Source: Beijerinckiaceae bacterium
GTDB taxonomy: Bacteria > Bacteroidota > Bacteroidia > Chitinophagales > Chitinophagaceae
Assembly (NCBI GenBank): GCA_903970475.1
Contig: CAJCIQ010000007.1
Coordinates: 1-43,742, forward strand
Direction of reading: 5' to 3'
Length of the DNA stretch: 43,742 nucleotides
The translations under genes were made by a program, and so were the position numbers. The notes below the pieces were generated by a model, which was not told the DNA's origin, searched no databases, and saw only the letters and a program-made list of their open reading frames with translations. Positions 1 through 8,214 of this stretch are shown here, piece after piece (within the stretch, counting starts at the first letter, position 1; each line of letters begins with the position of its first letter).

Positions 1-1
1 C

Positions 2-2971
2 ATCCACACCGACCCCGATAGCAAGTATAAGCAGGCGGAATGGTATTTTATCCACCAGCAGTACACCCTGGCCTTACCCTTGCTCAAAGAACTTGAGCAG
101 CAGATACAAGGCCAGGGGGGAGACGTGCAATCCCTGGCTACAGACGATATCCACTATTATTTGTACGCCTGCCAGTTGATGGATGACGAAAATGCAGCCG
201 TTGAACCAGCCAAAGAATACATCAATTCCGTAAATAACCAGGCCCGGGTACAACAACTCAGTTTTTTCCTCGGAGATTATTACTTCCGCGCCAAAGATTT
301 TGCCAAAGCCCTGACTTTCCTGGAAAGTGCAGGGATCTCCAACCTGACCAACGATGAAATAGCCAAGCAAAAGTTTGAATTGGGCTACTGCTACTTTAAC
401 CAGCAGCAGTTTGATAAGGCCCAACCCTTGTTGGACGCCATCCGGCAGTTGCCCAATGATCCGCATTATGCCGACGCCAATTACTACTGTGGCTATATGG
501 CCTACTCGGCTAAACAGTTTTCCACTGCCCTGGATTGCTTCCAAAAAGCAGAAAAGGTCCCGGCCTATCAAGGAACGGCCGCTTTTTTCGAAACAGAAAT
601 CTATTATTTCCTGGGTCAAAAGGATAAAGCCCTGTCCAAAGGTGCGGCGGTTCTGCAACAGCAACTGGGTGCTTCTTACGCAATAGAGCTCAACAGGCTG
701 GTCGGGCATATGTATTTTGAGCGCAAACAGTTTGATAAGGCCCAGCCCTACCTGGAGGCTTATATGAATGGGTCTGATAAGATCCGCAGGGAGGACCTCT
801 ATGAACTGAGCTATTGCTATTATGCCAATGGGCACTACGATAAAGCCATTGATGGATTTAAGCAACTCAGCGACAGGACGGATTCCCTGAGTCAGAGCGC
901 CATGTATATGCTCGGGGACGCCTATTTGAAGACCGGGGATAAGGCCAGTGCCCGCAATGCTTTTTCGTTTTGTGCAGAGAACAGCTCTTATGCAGGACAG
1001 AGAGAGGTATCCTTATTCAATTATAGCAAACTATCGGTGGAACTGGGTTACCAGAACATCGCCCTGGATGGACTTAAAAAGTTCTTGCAGACCTATCCCA
1101 ATTCCAGTTATGTGGCCGAAGCCAGGGAGCTGCTCGTGGGACTGCTGGCCAATACCAGCAATTACAGGGAAGCCCTGGAATTGTTACAGAATATTCAGAA
1201 TCCTTCGGTTACTACCCAGAAATTATATCCCCGTATCCTCTACGGGCGCGCTGTGGAATACATCAATGATCAGCAACTGACAGAAGCCGACGAGTTGCTG
1301 ACCAAAATTCTAGCGGCCCCTTATAATGACCAGGTACTGCCCCTGACCTACTTCTGGAAAGGAGAACTCGCCTATAGGGCCGGTACCTACGAAGAGGGGA
1401 TTCGTTTCCTGGATCAATACCTCAGGAGTGGGCGTGCCGTACAAGGAGATGTAGGTCCCAGGGAAGCTAAGTACGATATGGGCTATTGCCTGTTTCAGCT
1501 CCAGGATTATAACCGGGCCCTGGGTTACTTTGAACAGGTCGCCAAAAAGGCTGGTTTTTCCACGCCCCTTATAGAACAGGATGCTTACCTGCGTTCAGCC
1601 GATTGTTATTTCATGGCCAAACAGTATAAAAAAGCCAAGGATATATATGATTTAGCCCTGAGCAATCACTGGCAGTCCAGCGATTACGCTTTATACCAGG
1701 AGGCCATGATTGCCGGTATCAGCAATGGCAGCGCTAAAGTAAAGCTGCTACAGCAGGTAGCGCGTAACTATCCTGGTAGTCGCCTGGTCTCTGAAAGCAA
1801 CATGGAAATAGCTAACACCTTGCTCGGTGAGGAGCATTTCGGGGATGCCCTGCCTTACCTGACTGCCGTGGCTAATGATCCCAATGCCCAGGCCCTTAAA
1901 CCCAAGGTCTACCTGAAAATGGGTATTGCCGATTATAATTTGAATAAAACTGAGGCCGCCCTGGGCCAATACAAGCAATTGGTCACCGAGTTCCCCAATA
2001 CACCGGAGGCTACAGAGGCCATGGCCAATATCAAGGCCATCTATATTGATTTGGGTAAACCATCCGATTATATCGCTTATGCACAAACGACGGGAAAGGC
2101 CGTTAGCGTTTCCGAAGCCGATTCCCTGACCTACGCTTCGGCCCAATTGCAGTACGATAATGGTAATTGCCCGGATGCGGTAAGACAGTTTGCGGAATAT
2201 ATCTCCAAGTTCCCCCAGGGTCCGCATCAGATTCCTGCGCACTTCTTTTCCGCAGAATGTTTGAACGGGCAGAAAAAGTATACGGAAGCCCTCGCCGGAT
2301 ATGATTATGTGGTGAACCAAGGGCCCAGTGCTTACGCTGAAAAAGCGGCGGTGGGCGCTAGTCGCATCGCTTATTTCGAGTCAAAAGATTACCAGGCCGC
2401 CAGCAATTACTTCTCTAAGCTCAGGGACTTTGCCAGCACCGATCAGAACCAACTGGAGGCCCTGCGTGGATTACTGAGGTGCCAGTACGAGCTCCAGCAC
2501 TATGATTCTGCTGCCTTGGTCGCCAGGGACCTGCTGGCTCGCAAAGGCTTGTCCAATGATGACAAAGCATTGGGAGCGCTGGTAACGGCAAAAAACCTAC
2601 AGTTACAGCAACAATATGATCCGGCCACAACGGCTTATAAAACGGTGATTACCCTCAACAAGGGTGAATGGGCCGCCGAAGCCCGATATGAAATAGCCCT
2701 TATGCTCCTGGATCAAAACAACCTGCCCCAGGCCGAAAAAGCAGGGTTTGAGGTCATCAATAAAAGCGGGTCTTATGACCTGTGGGTAACCAAAGCCTAC
2801 CTGCTGCTGGGGGATGTCTATGATAAGAGAAAGGACTACTTCAACGCTAAGGCTACCTTCCAGAGTATAGCCCAAAATGCCGTCATCCCTGAATTGAAAG
2901 CCCTGGCCCAGCAAAGGCTGGAACAGGTCAAACAGGAAGAGGCCCAACATTCTAAAATCGGTGATCAATAA
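2..2971 (+). CDS. Giant tetratricopeptide-repeat protein (5' partial)
   Basis: The frame is open from base 2 to the TAA at 2969-2971, giving about 989 residues in the window; the start lies upstream. Nearly the whole protein is degenerate TPR helical pairs, with recurrent Y-x-x-G-x-x-Y/F-x-x-A-x-x-x-F/Y spacing such as GYCYFNQQQFDKAQPLL. It ends in a charged helix rich in Glu, Gln and Lys. No catalytic motif is seen. TPR arrays are protein-binding scaffolds; a periplasmic or outer-membrane-associated role is inferred from the next gene, an exported beta-barrel that starts 4 nt after this stop. The export signal, if any, is outside the window. TPR identity is certain in general terms; the partner is unknown. 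Confidence 0.85.
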   Translation: MHTDPDSKYKQAEWYFIHQQYTLALPLLKELEQQIQGQGGDVQSLATDDIHYYLYACQLMDDENAAVEPAKEYINSVNNQARVQQLSFFLGDYYFRAKDFAKALTFLESAGISNLTNDEIAKQKFELGYCYFNQQQFDKAQPLLDAIRQLPNDPHYADANYYCGYMAYSAKQFSTALDCFQKAEKVPAYQGTAAFFETEIYYFLGQKDKALSKGAAVLQQQLGASYAIELNRLVGHMYFERKQFDKAQPYLEAYMNGSDKIRREDLYELSYCYYANGHYDKAIDGFKQLSDRTDSLSQSAMYMLGDAYLKTGDKASARNAFSFCAENSSYAGQREVSLFNYSKLSVELGYQNIALDGLKKFLQTYPNSSYVAEARELLVGLLANTSNYREALELLQNIQNPSVTTQKLYPRILYGRAVEYINDQQLTEADELLTKILAAPYNDQVLPLTYFWKGELAYRAGTYEEGIRFLDQYLRSGRAVQGDVGPREAKYDMGYCLFQLQDYNRALGYFEQVAKKAGFSTPLIEQDAYLRSADCYFMAKQYKKAKDIYDLALSNHWQSSDYALYQEAMIAGISNGSAKVKLLQQVARNYPGSRLVSESNMEIANTLLGEEHFGDALPYLTAVANDPNAQALKPKVYLKMGIADYNLNKTEAALGQYKQLVTEFPNTPEATEAMANIKAIYIDLGKPSDYIAYAQTTGKAVSVSEADSLTYASAQLQYDNGNCPDAVRQFAEYISKFPQGPHQIPAHFFSAECLNGQKKYTEALAGYDYVVNQGPSAYAEKAAVGASRIAYFESKDYQAASNYFSKLRDFASTDQNQLEALRGLLRCQYELQHYDSAALVARDLLARKGLSNDDKALGALVTAKNLQLQQQYDPATTAYKTVITLNKGEWAAEARYEIALMLLDQNNLPQAEKAGFEVINKSGSYDLWVTKAYLLLGDVYDKRKDYFNAKATFQSIAQNAVIPELKALAQQRLEQVKQEEAQHSKIGDQ

Positions 2972-2975
2972 ATAT

Positions 2976-4634
2976 ATGAAGCAATATAGACCCATCATAT
3001 TCTTCCTCTCTGTACTTGTAAGCTCAGGAGGAACACTGCTGGCTCAGGATAAGGACACCGTATTGCCTTCCCGTACAGTCAACGTTACGTCTACTTATAA
3101 ACCGGTATTGCAGAGTGCAGCGAAAATTAATTTCAATGCCACCTTACCCGCAGTAGATAATCAGTTACCCACCCTTCAATACAATATCCCCGATCAGAAC
3201 CTGTATTTCAGTTATCTGCCACCAGGATTGTCACCCATCGTCTTCCAGCCAGATTCCAATGGCATCAAGGAAAACAGTGATTATGTGAAAGTAGGGTATG
3301 GCAATTTTAATACGCCCTATGCGGAGGCCGGGTTTAGCTTCGGAAATAAGTCAAATGGATTCAGCCTTTATGCGGACCATATTTCTTCCACGGGCAATCT
3401 CCAGTACCAAAATTATAGCCAGACTGCCGTTCAGGCAGATGGACACCTGACCACCGGATCGGCTATCCTCTATGGAAAAGCCGGATTCAAGGTGGATGAT
3501 TATAACCTCTATGGATATAATCACACCGCTTTCCCCAACTATTCCGAAAGCCAGTTGGCCCAGAATTTTCAAACCTTCAACGCCCAGATAGGCATCAAGA
3601 ATGCTACCTCCAATGAATATGGATTCTCCTACGACCCGCATGTAAATTTTTCCGTCTTTAGGGATAACCGTAATGCGCAGGAAATCAATGCATTGGTTCA
3701 GGTTCCCCTGGAAAGGCGGTTTGGGGATAATTGGGCCTTCAAAGTGAATGTGGGCGCAGACCTGACGGATTATAAAAATGATACAATGGCTTCCGGGAGC
3801 ATTTCCAACAATGTTTTTTTCCTCAACCCCGTACTGGCTTATCATAATGAGACCTTCACTTTAAATGCCGGCATCAACCCCAGTTGGGACAATAACGCGG
3901 GTGGTAAGTTCAATATGTATCCCAACATTGACTTCACCCTCAAGCTGACGGAGCCCCTGTCCCTGATAGGTGGGTGGAAAGGATATTATCAGAAAAACAC
4001 TTACCAATACCTGGAAAGCGTAAACCCTTATCTGGACGAGCTGGATCAGGAATACAATACTGAAGTCCGTAACCTCTGGGGTGGTATCAAGGGGAGTGCT
4101 GGTTCTCATGTGACTTACCTGGCTAAGGTGTCCTTCCTTAAATACACGGACCTGCCGCTGTTTGTCAATGATTCCATTACGGGTATGGGCTTTCAGACCG
4201 TGGAAGAGGCGCAGTTGAAAAACGTCCAGTTGCATGGTGAACTACAATTCACGGCGCCTCAGCATTTTAGTCTGGCGGTAGCTGCGGACATCAATAATTA
4301 TTATGGGCAACGGACAGCACCCGAGCCCTGGCACCTGCTGCCCTTTCAGTTGACTTCCAAATTGCGTTGGCAGCCTGTGAAAGACGTTACGTTTAAGGCG
4401 GACCTGTTTACCTGGGGAGGTCCCTGGTACCTGTCTGAGGCAAAGACGTCCAAAACCCTCAGTGGGGCATTTGACCTCAATGCGGGCATTGAGTTTACCA
4501 TATTTAAAAACGTAGGCCTGTGGCTGGATTGCAATAATATCCTCAACGATCAATACCAGCGTTGGAACCAATATCAGGCATTAGGCTTTAATTTTGTCGG
4601 TGGAGTTGTATTTTCGTTCGGACAAAAGAGGTAG
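2976..4634 (+). CDS. Outer-membrane beta-barrel protein, TonB-receptor-like barrel without plug
   Basis: The product is 552 residues from the ATG at 2976. A GTG at 2961 in the same frame would add five residues ahead of the signal peptide and overlap the TPR stop, so the ATG is preferred. Residues 1-23 form a signal peptide ending LLA before Gln-Asp. A short periplasmic segment follows (STYKPVLQSAAKINF). The rest is alternating aromatic/polar strands typical of a barrel, ending VVFSFGQKR, with terminal aromatic strands as in outer-membrane proteins. No TonB box, carboxypeptidase-like domain or plug signature is visible, so it is not an ordinary SusC/TBDT. It sits between the TPR gene (4 nt gap) and the next gene (1 nt gap), so a complex with the TPR protein is plausible. 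Confidence 0.7.
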   Translation: MKQYRPIIFFLSVLVSSGGTLLAQDKDTVLPSRTVNVTSTYKPVLQSAAKINFNATLPAVDNQLPTLQYNIPDQNLYFSYLPPGLSPIVFQPDSNGIKENSDYVKVGYGNFNTPYAEAGFSFGNKSNGFSLYADHISSTGNLQYQNYSQTAVQADGHLTTGSAILYGKAGFKVDDYNLYGYNHTAFPNYSESQLAQNFQTFNAQIGIKNATSNEYGFSYDPHVNFSVFRDNRNAQEINALVQVPLERRFGDNWAFKVNVGADLTDYKNDTMASGSISNNVFFLNPVLAYHNETFTLNAGINPSWDNNAGGKFNMYPNIDFTLKLTEPLSLIGGWKGYYQKNTYQYLESVNPYLDELDQEYNTEVRNLWGGIKGSAGSHVTYLAKVSFLKYTDLPLFVNDSITGMGFQTVEEAQLKNVQLHGELQFTAPQHFSLAVAADINNYYGQRTAPEPWHLLPFQLTSKLRWQPVKDVTFKADLFTWGGPWYLSEAKTSKTLSGAFDLNAGIEFTIFKNVGLWLDCNNILNDQYQRWNQYQALGFNFVGGVVFSFGQKR

Positions 4635-4635
4635 G

Positions 4636-5262
4636 ATGAAAGAAATTTTGTTGAAATACCTGTTGCAGTACCAGCAAGTGGGATTGAAGGGCATAGGGTT
4701 CCTGCAATTGCATATCCGTGCCTCTCAGACAGATATTGTTAACCGCCGTATCCTCCCGCCTACACCTGCTTTCCGTTTTACCTCCGACGTTCCTGTTCCG
4801 GCAGAAGAGGACCAGATCCGCTATATTGCTAAGGCCATGCAGGTGTCTGAGGACGTGGCCGAAAGGCAGTTCGAGGATTTTTGCCATACCACGCTGGAAG
4901 GGATCAAAAAGGGGATTCCCCTGGTTTGGGAAGGATTCGGCGCCATTAAAAAAGGGATTGCCGGAGATATGAGTTTTGATTTATCCTCCAAATCCATCTT
5001 TGCTTTTCCTCCGGTAACTGCGGAACGCGTGATCCGGACCAATGCGGAACATACCATTCAGGTAGGGGATACCGAAAAGACCAATACCCAAATGGTGGAG
5101 CTGCTGGGGGAAGAGGCCCCCCTGCGCAAATCCCGGTGGTGGATTTGGGCGCTTGTCTTAGGCGTAATCGGACTAGCCGGTTTAGGCTTTTATTTGTACC
5201 AGCACAATGGTCAGATAGATCGCTTCCGAAATCAACAAACCCTGCCCCAGAGCGCACCATAA
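4636..5262 (+). CDS. HU/CCDC81-like domain protein with one C-terminal membrane segment
   Basis: The product is 208 residues from the ATG at 4636, one nt after the barrel gene's stop. A GTG 42 nt upstream would overlap that gene and is less likely. Residues 1-90 begin LLKYLLQYQQVGLKGIGFLQL and continue with the helix ERQFEDFCHTTLEGIKKG. This resembles the paired bacterial CCDC81-type HU domains found in Bacteroidota (family assignment from memory). Residues about 168-189 (start WWIWALVLGVIGLAGLGFYLY) form a membrane helix, followed by a short polar tail. The predicted topology is a cytoplasmic domain and a brief periplasmic tail. Co-transcription with the TPR and barrel genes suggests an inner-membrane partner of an envelope assembly. 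Confidence 0.6.
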   Translation: MKEILLKYLLQYQQVGLKGIGFLQLHIRASQTDIVNRRILPPTPAFRFTSDVPVPAEEDQIRYIAKAMQVSEDVAERQFEDFCHTTLEGIKKGIPLVWEGFGAIKKGIAGDMSFDLSSKSIFAFPPVTAERVIRTNAEHTIQVGDTEKTNTQMVELLGEEAPLRKSRWWIWALVLGVIGLAGLGFYLYQHNGQIDRFRNQQTLPQSAP

Positions 5263-5289
5263 GCCAAAAAATCCTACCTTGCCTCCCGC

Positions 5290-6177
5290 ATGATCCATTA
5301 TCAACAGTGCCCCGTATGCGGGGAAAAGACCATACGACCAGCCCTGGAAGCCAGGGATTACACCGTTTCTAAGCAAGTATTTCCTATCTGGGAATGTGGC
5401 GCCTGTTCACTTCGTTTTACCCAGGACGTGCCCGAGGCGGAGCATATCGGACCCTTTTATCAGTCGGAGACTTATATTTCCCATAGCGATACCAAAGAAG
5501 GATTGGTGAACAAGTTGTATCACCGCATCAGGTCTATCACATTGAAAAAGAAGAAGGATCTGATCGTAGCCGTTAGTGGGAAGGCTTCTGGGAGCTTGCT
5601 GGATATAGGTTGCGGCACCGGTGCCTTTTTGAACACTATGAAGCTCGCCGGCTGGAATGTTCGCGGCCTGGAGCCCGATGCCGGCGCCCGTGCAAAGGCT
5701 TCCGAGTTGTACGGATTGGATGTGTCCCCGGTGGATCAACTCTTTGGGCTTGCGCCGGGATCATTTGACGTCATTACCATGTGGCATGTACTCGAACACG
5801 TCCATGAGCTCAAGGCTTATATTAACCAGTGTAAAAAACTACTGGTACCTGGTGGTACCCTGGTGATCGCCGTACCGAATTATACTTCCCACGATGCTGC
5901 ACACTACGGGCCTTATTGGGCCGCTTATGATGTGCCCAGGCATTTGTATCATTTTTCCCCCCAATCCATGCAGATATTGCTTACCCAAGGGGGATTTGCC
6001 CTAAAGGAAATGAAGCCCATGGTGTTCGACAGCTTTTACGTGAGTATGCTCAGCGAACGCTATCAATATGGCGCCGACAGACTGGTTCATGCTGCGTTGA
6101 CTGGACTTAATTCAAATTTGCGGGCCTCCGGCAAGCCGGAAAAGTCTTCCTCGGTTATTTATATCGCGAAAGCTTAA
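5290..6177 (+). CDS. Zinc-ribbon class I SAM-dependent methyltransferase
   Basis: The product is 295 residues starting at the ATG at 5290, 27 nt after the preceding gene. An N-terminal zinc-ribbon-like pair of CxxC motifs lies at Cys7/Cys10 and Cys36/Cys39. The SAM-binding motif I (LLDIGCGTGAFL) is at about 103-114, with an acidic residue (GLEPD) near 128 at the end of strand 2. The signature MWHVLEHVHE and a hydrophobic strand (GGTLVIAVPN) complete a Methyltransf_23-type fold. In related proteins the domain modifies lipids, sugars or small metabolites; the substrate here cannot be deduced. It is last in the TPR/barrel cluster. Its last four bases overlap the convergent cyclotransferase gene. 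Confidence 0.82.
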   Translation: MIHYQQCPVCGEKTIRPALEARDYTVSKQVFPIWECGACSLRFTQDVPEAEHIGPFYQSETYISHSDTKEGLVNKLYHRIRSITLKKKKDLIVAVSGKASGSLLDIGCGTGAFLNTMKLAGWNVRGLEPDAGARAKASELYGLDVSPVDQLFGLAPGSFDVITMWHVLEHVHELKAYINQCKKLLVPGGTLVIAVPNYTSHDAAHYGPYWAAYDVPRHLYHFSPQSMQILLTQGGFALKEMKPMVFDSFYVSMLSERYQYGADRLVHAALTGLNSNLRASGKPEKSSSVIYIAKA

Positions 6178-6977
6178 TTAAACTGGATTTCGAATAGGGA
6201 AGGCCAACGCTTGCCCGTGATGTAAAGCTTATTGGTCGCCGAATCGTAAGCAATGCCATTGAGCACATCATTGGCATCATAGACCGTCTGACCGTGATCT
6301 TTAAGTAAGTTGGTGAAGTCAGCCTTACCCACTACGTTGCCGGTGGCTGGATCTATTTTTACGATATAGTCTGTCTGCCAGATATTGGCATAAACAAATC
6401 CCCCCATATATTCCAACTCATTAAGGTTATTGACCAGGGTTCCGTTTTCCGACACATTTATTGTTTTAACCGTATCCAGGGTGGCCGGATCCCGGAAATA
6501 TAATTTAGAAGAACCATCGCTGACGATCAGGTGTTGGTTGTCGTGGGTAAGCCCCCAACCTTCGGTCGGCATATGGAAAGTTTTCAATAAATGAAAATTG
6601 GTATCATACTGAAATACCACATGGCTTTGCCAGGTCAACTGATAAATCTTATCTCCGAAAAAGGTAATGCCTTCTCCAAAATACTGGGTATCCAGGTCTA
6701 CTTTTTTGAGCACCTTCCCTGTAGTAAGGTCTAATTTTCTCAATTCAGAACGGATAGGAGAGTAGGACTCTTCCCCTGTACCTTCATACAATCCTCCTTT
6801 GTAAAACTCCAACCCTTGCGTGAAGGCCAGGGTATCGTGGGGGTACTGCTTGATAACCTTATAGCTTAAGGTATTTCCACCAGGGGCTTTTCCACTGTTG
6901 TCGGTGTCGTTTTCATTATTATGACAGGACAGCAATAGGAAGGGGGCTAGGTAAATGAATTGCTTATAAAAGGGCAT
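6174..6977 (-). CDS. Glutaminyl-peptide cyclotransferase, lipoprotein
   Basis: The product is 267 residues of the bacterial/plant-type beta-propeller glutaminyl cyclase family (Glu_cyclase_2), which converts N-terminal Gln to pyroglutamate. A lipoprotein signal peptide ends in LLLSC with the lipid-accepting Cys at residue 18, placing it on the periplasmic side of a membrane. Family features visible are FTQGLEFYKGGLYEGTGE (about 53-70), the ITFFGDKIYQLTWQ blade, EGWGLTHD, LNELEY, and a final ITGKRWPSLFEI. A consensus -7 box lies at 6998-7005. The enzyme is notable because eleven exported proteins in this window have Gln directly after the predicted signal-peptidase site, making them candidate substrates. 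Confidence 0.88.
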   Translation of the reverse strand: MPFYKQFIYLAPFLLLSCHNNENDTDNSGKAPGGNTLSYKVIKQYPHDTLAFTQGLEFYKGGLYEGTGEESYSPIRSELRKLDLTTGKVLKKVDLDTQYFGEGITFFGDKIYQLTWQSHVVFQYDTNFHLLKTFHMPTEGWGLTHDNQHLIVSDGSSKLYFRDPATLDTVKTINVSENGTLVNNLNELEYMGGFVYANIWQTDYIVKIDPATGNVVGKADFTNLLKDHGQTVYDANDVLNGIAYDSATNKLYITGKRWPSLFEIQFN

Positions 6978-6997
6978 AATGTTTTCTTAAATCAAAA

Positions 6998-7005
6998 CAA
7001 AAATA
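6998..7005 (-). promoter_or_regulatory. -7 promoter box for the cyclotransferase gene
   Basis: On the minus strand this reads TATTTTTG, an exact match to the Bacteroidota -7 consensus TAnnTTTG, 20 nt before the start codon. No clear -33 TTTG was found at the usual spacing. Confidence 0.45.
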
Positions 7006-7017
7006 AGGGGAAAGCCG

Positions 7018-7024
7018 TACTTTG
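7018..7024 (+). promoter_or_regulatory. Near-consensus -7 box five bases before the protease start
   Basis: TACTTTG is one base shorter than TAnnTTTG and ends five nt before the ATG at 7030. If it is used, the mRNA would have almost no 5' leader. Confidence 0.3.
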
Positions 7025-7029
7025 ATGCA

Positions 7030-8214
7030 ATGAGGGCTTTGAGCTTGCTAATCTGCCTGGTGGGATTGCTCGTTTGTTGTCATATACAAGCGAGGGCAGT
7101 TTGTGGGGGTGGGCCAAAGCCGGCGCTCCGGCAGCCTTTGCCGTTCTCCCCCCTTAAGTACCTGCTGAGTGCCCGGTATCATTTGGGGCTCGTCCCTCAG
7201 CCGTTACTGGCGCTCCAGGAGCCCTCGTCCGATCCGGTTCGGTCCAATGGTCCATCTCAGCCCGCGGGTCCATCTCGGACCACGGACCCATCTCAGCCCA
7301 CGGGTCCATCTCGGACCACGGGTCCATCTCGGACCACGGGTCCTTTGAAAATTCACTTTACCCAGGCCCTGATTATCGATCCCCAGACATGTATTTTACC
7401 CTTTACCAGGGTAGGCAACCTGATCTTGATCCAGGCTCAGGCCGATACTACGACCGGTCTTTTTGTGCTGGATACCGGAACCCCCAATTTAGTCCTGAAT
7501 CTCACTTATTTTCGTCGTTACCCCACCTCCAATCCCATTGAAAGTGGGGGCGTAACGGGAGCCATCACAACGGCGGCTCAAACCAGGGTAGATAGCCTGA
7601 CTTTGGGCGCCATGCATTACTATCACCAGGATGCGGATTTAGTGAACCTGGGCCATCTGGAAAATACCAAAGGGGTCAAAATCTTTGGACTATTGGGCAT
7701 GAAGTTGTTTGAACATTGTGAGTTGATCATAGACTATGACCGTAATCTGGTATTTCTGCATCAAATGAACCGAAAAGAAGCATCGACCTATCAAAGTGAA
7801 TGGTTGACAGATACTACCGCTTACAGTTCTATCCCTATTGACATGGAGCAGGATAAGATCATAGCCCACTTGAATTTAAAAGGTAAGAAACTCAAGTTTG
7901 TTATAGACAGTGGAGCGGAATCCAGTGTGTTGGACAGCCGCCTGCCCAATAAAGTGTTTGAAAGCGTAATCATTACCCGCAGGGTTCACCTAAATGGATC
8001 GGGCGCCCAAGGGGTGGATGCCCTTTACGGAGAAGTCAAAGGGTTGCAGCTGGGAGAGCTTCCTATACCTTCCCTTCCGGTCCTCATCACCAACCTGCAA
8101 AGTATGTGTGATGCCTATGGGAATTGTATAGATGGTATGTTGGGTACCGATTACCTGTCTCAACATAAAATAGGGTTTAACTTTGTGACCAGGAAAATGT
8201 ACTTATGGAAATGA
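7030..8214 (+). CDS. Exported retropepsin-like aspartyl protease
   Basis: The product is 394 residues. The N-terminus is hydrophobic (LSLLICLVGLLVCCHIQARA) and acts as a signal peptide; unlike its neighbours it lacks Gln after the predicted cut. Residues about 74-103 are a low-complexity GPSRTT/GPSQPT repeat. Two pepsin-like lobes follow. The first has FVLDTGTPNLVLN with catalytic Asp148 and FGLLGMKLF. The second has FVIDSGAESSVLD with Asp293 and IDGMLGTDYL. Two D-T/S-G motifs in one chain give a complete active site without dimerisation, as in the bacterial aspartyl-protease-like family. The downstream CBM48 protein overlaps its stop, so the two are probably translationally coupled. The substrate is unknown. 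Confidence 0.8.
   Translation: MRALSLLICLVGLLVCCHIQARAVCGGGPKPALRQPLPFSPLKYLLSARYHLGLVPQPLLALQEPSSDPVRSNGPSQPAGPSRTTDPSQPTGPSRTTGPSRTTGPLKIHFTQALIIDPQTCILPFTRVGNLILIQAQADTTTGLFVLDTGTPNLVLNLTYFRRYPTSNPIESGGVTGAITTAAQTRVDSLTLGAMHYYHQDADLVNLGHLENTKGVKIFGLLGMKLFEHCELIIDYDRNLVFLHQMNRKEASTYQSEWLTDTTAYSSIPIDMEQDKIIAHLNLKGKKLKFVIDSGAESSVLDSRLPNKVFESVIITRRVHLNGSGAQGVDALYGEVKGLQLGELPIPSLPVLITNLQSMCDAYGNCIDGMLGTDYLSQHKIGFNFVTRKMYLWK
7249..7338 (+). repeat. Five tandem 18-bp units inside the protease gene
   Basis: Five in-frame 18-bp units, of the form GGTCCATCTCGGACCACG with variants, encode hexapeptides GPSRTT/GPSQPT/DPSQPT. Units 2, 4 and 5 are identical. They form a flexible linker between the signal peptide and the protease lobes and could expand or contract by slippage. 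Confidence 0.9.

Noticed and set aside
1748..2320. 190-codon minus-strand frame in the TPR gene
   Set aside because: It lies wholly inside the TPR reading frame, whose repeat pattern continues through it; no domain is visible in the antisense frame.
2976..4634. A SusC-type TonB-dependent receptor
   Set aside because: No TonB box, plug domain or SusD partner is visible, and the protein is far shorter than SusC.
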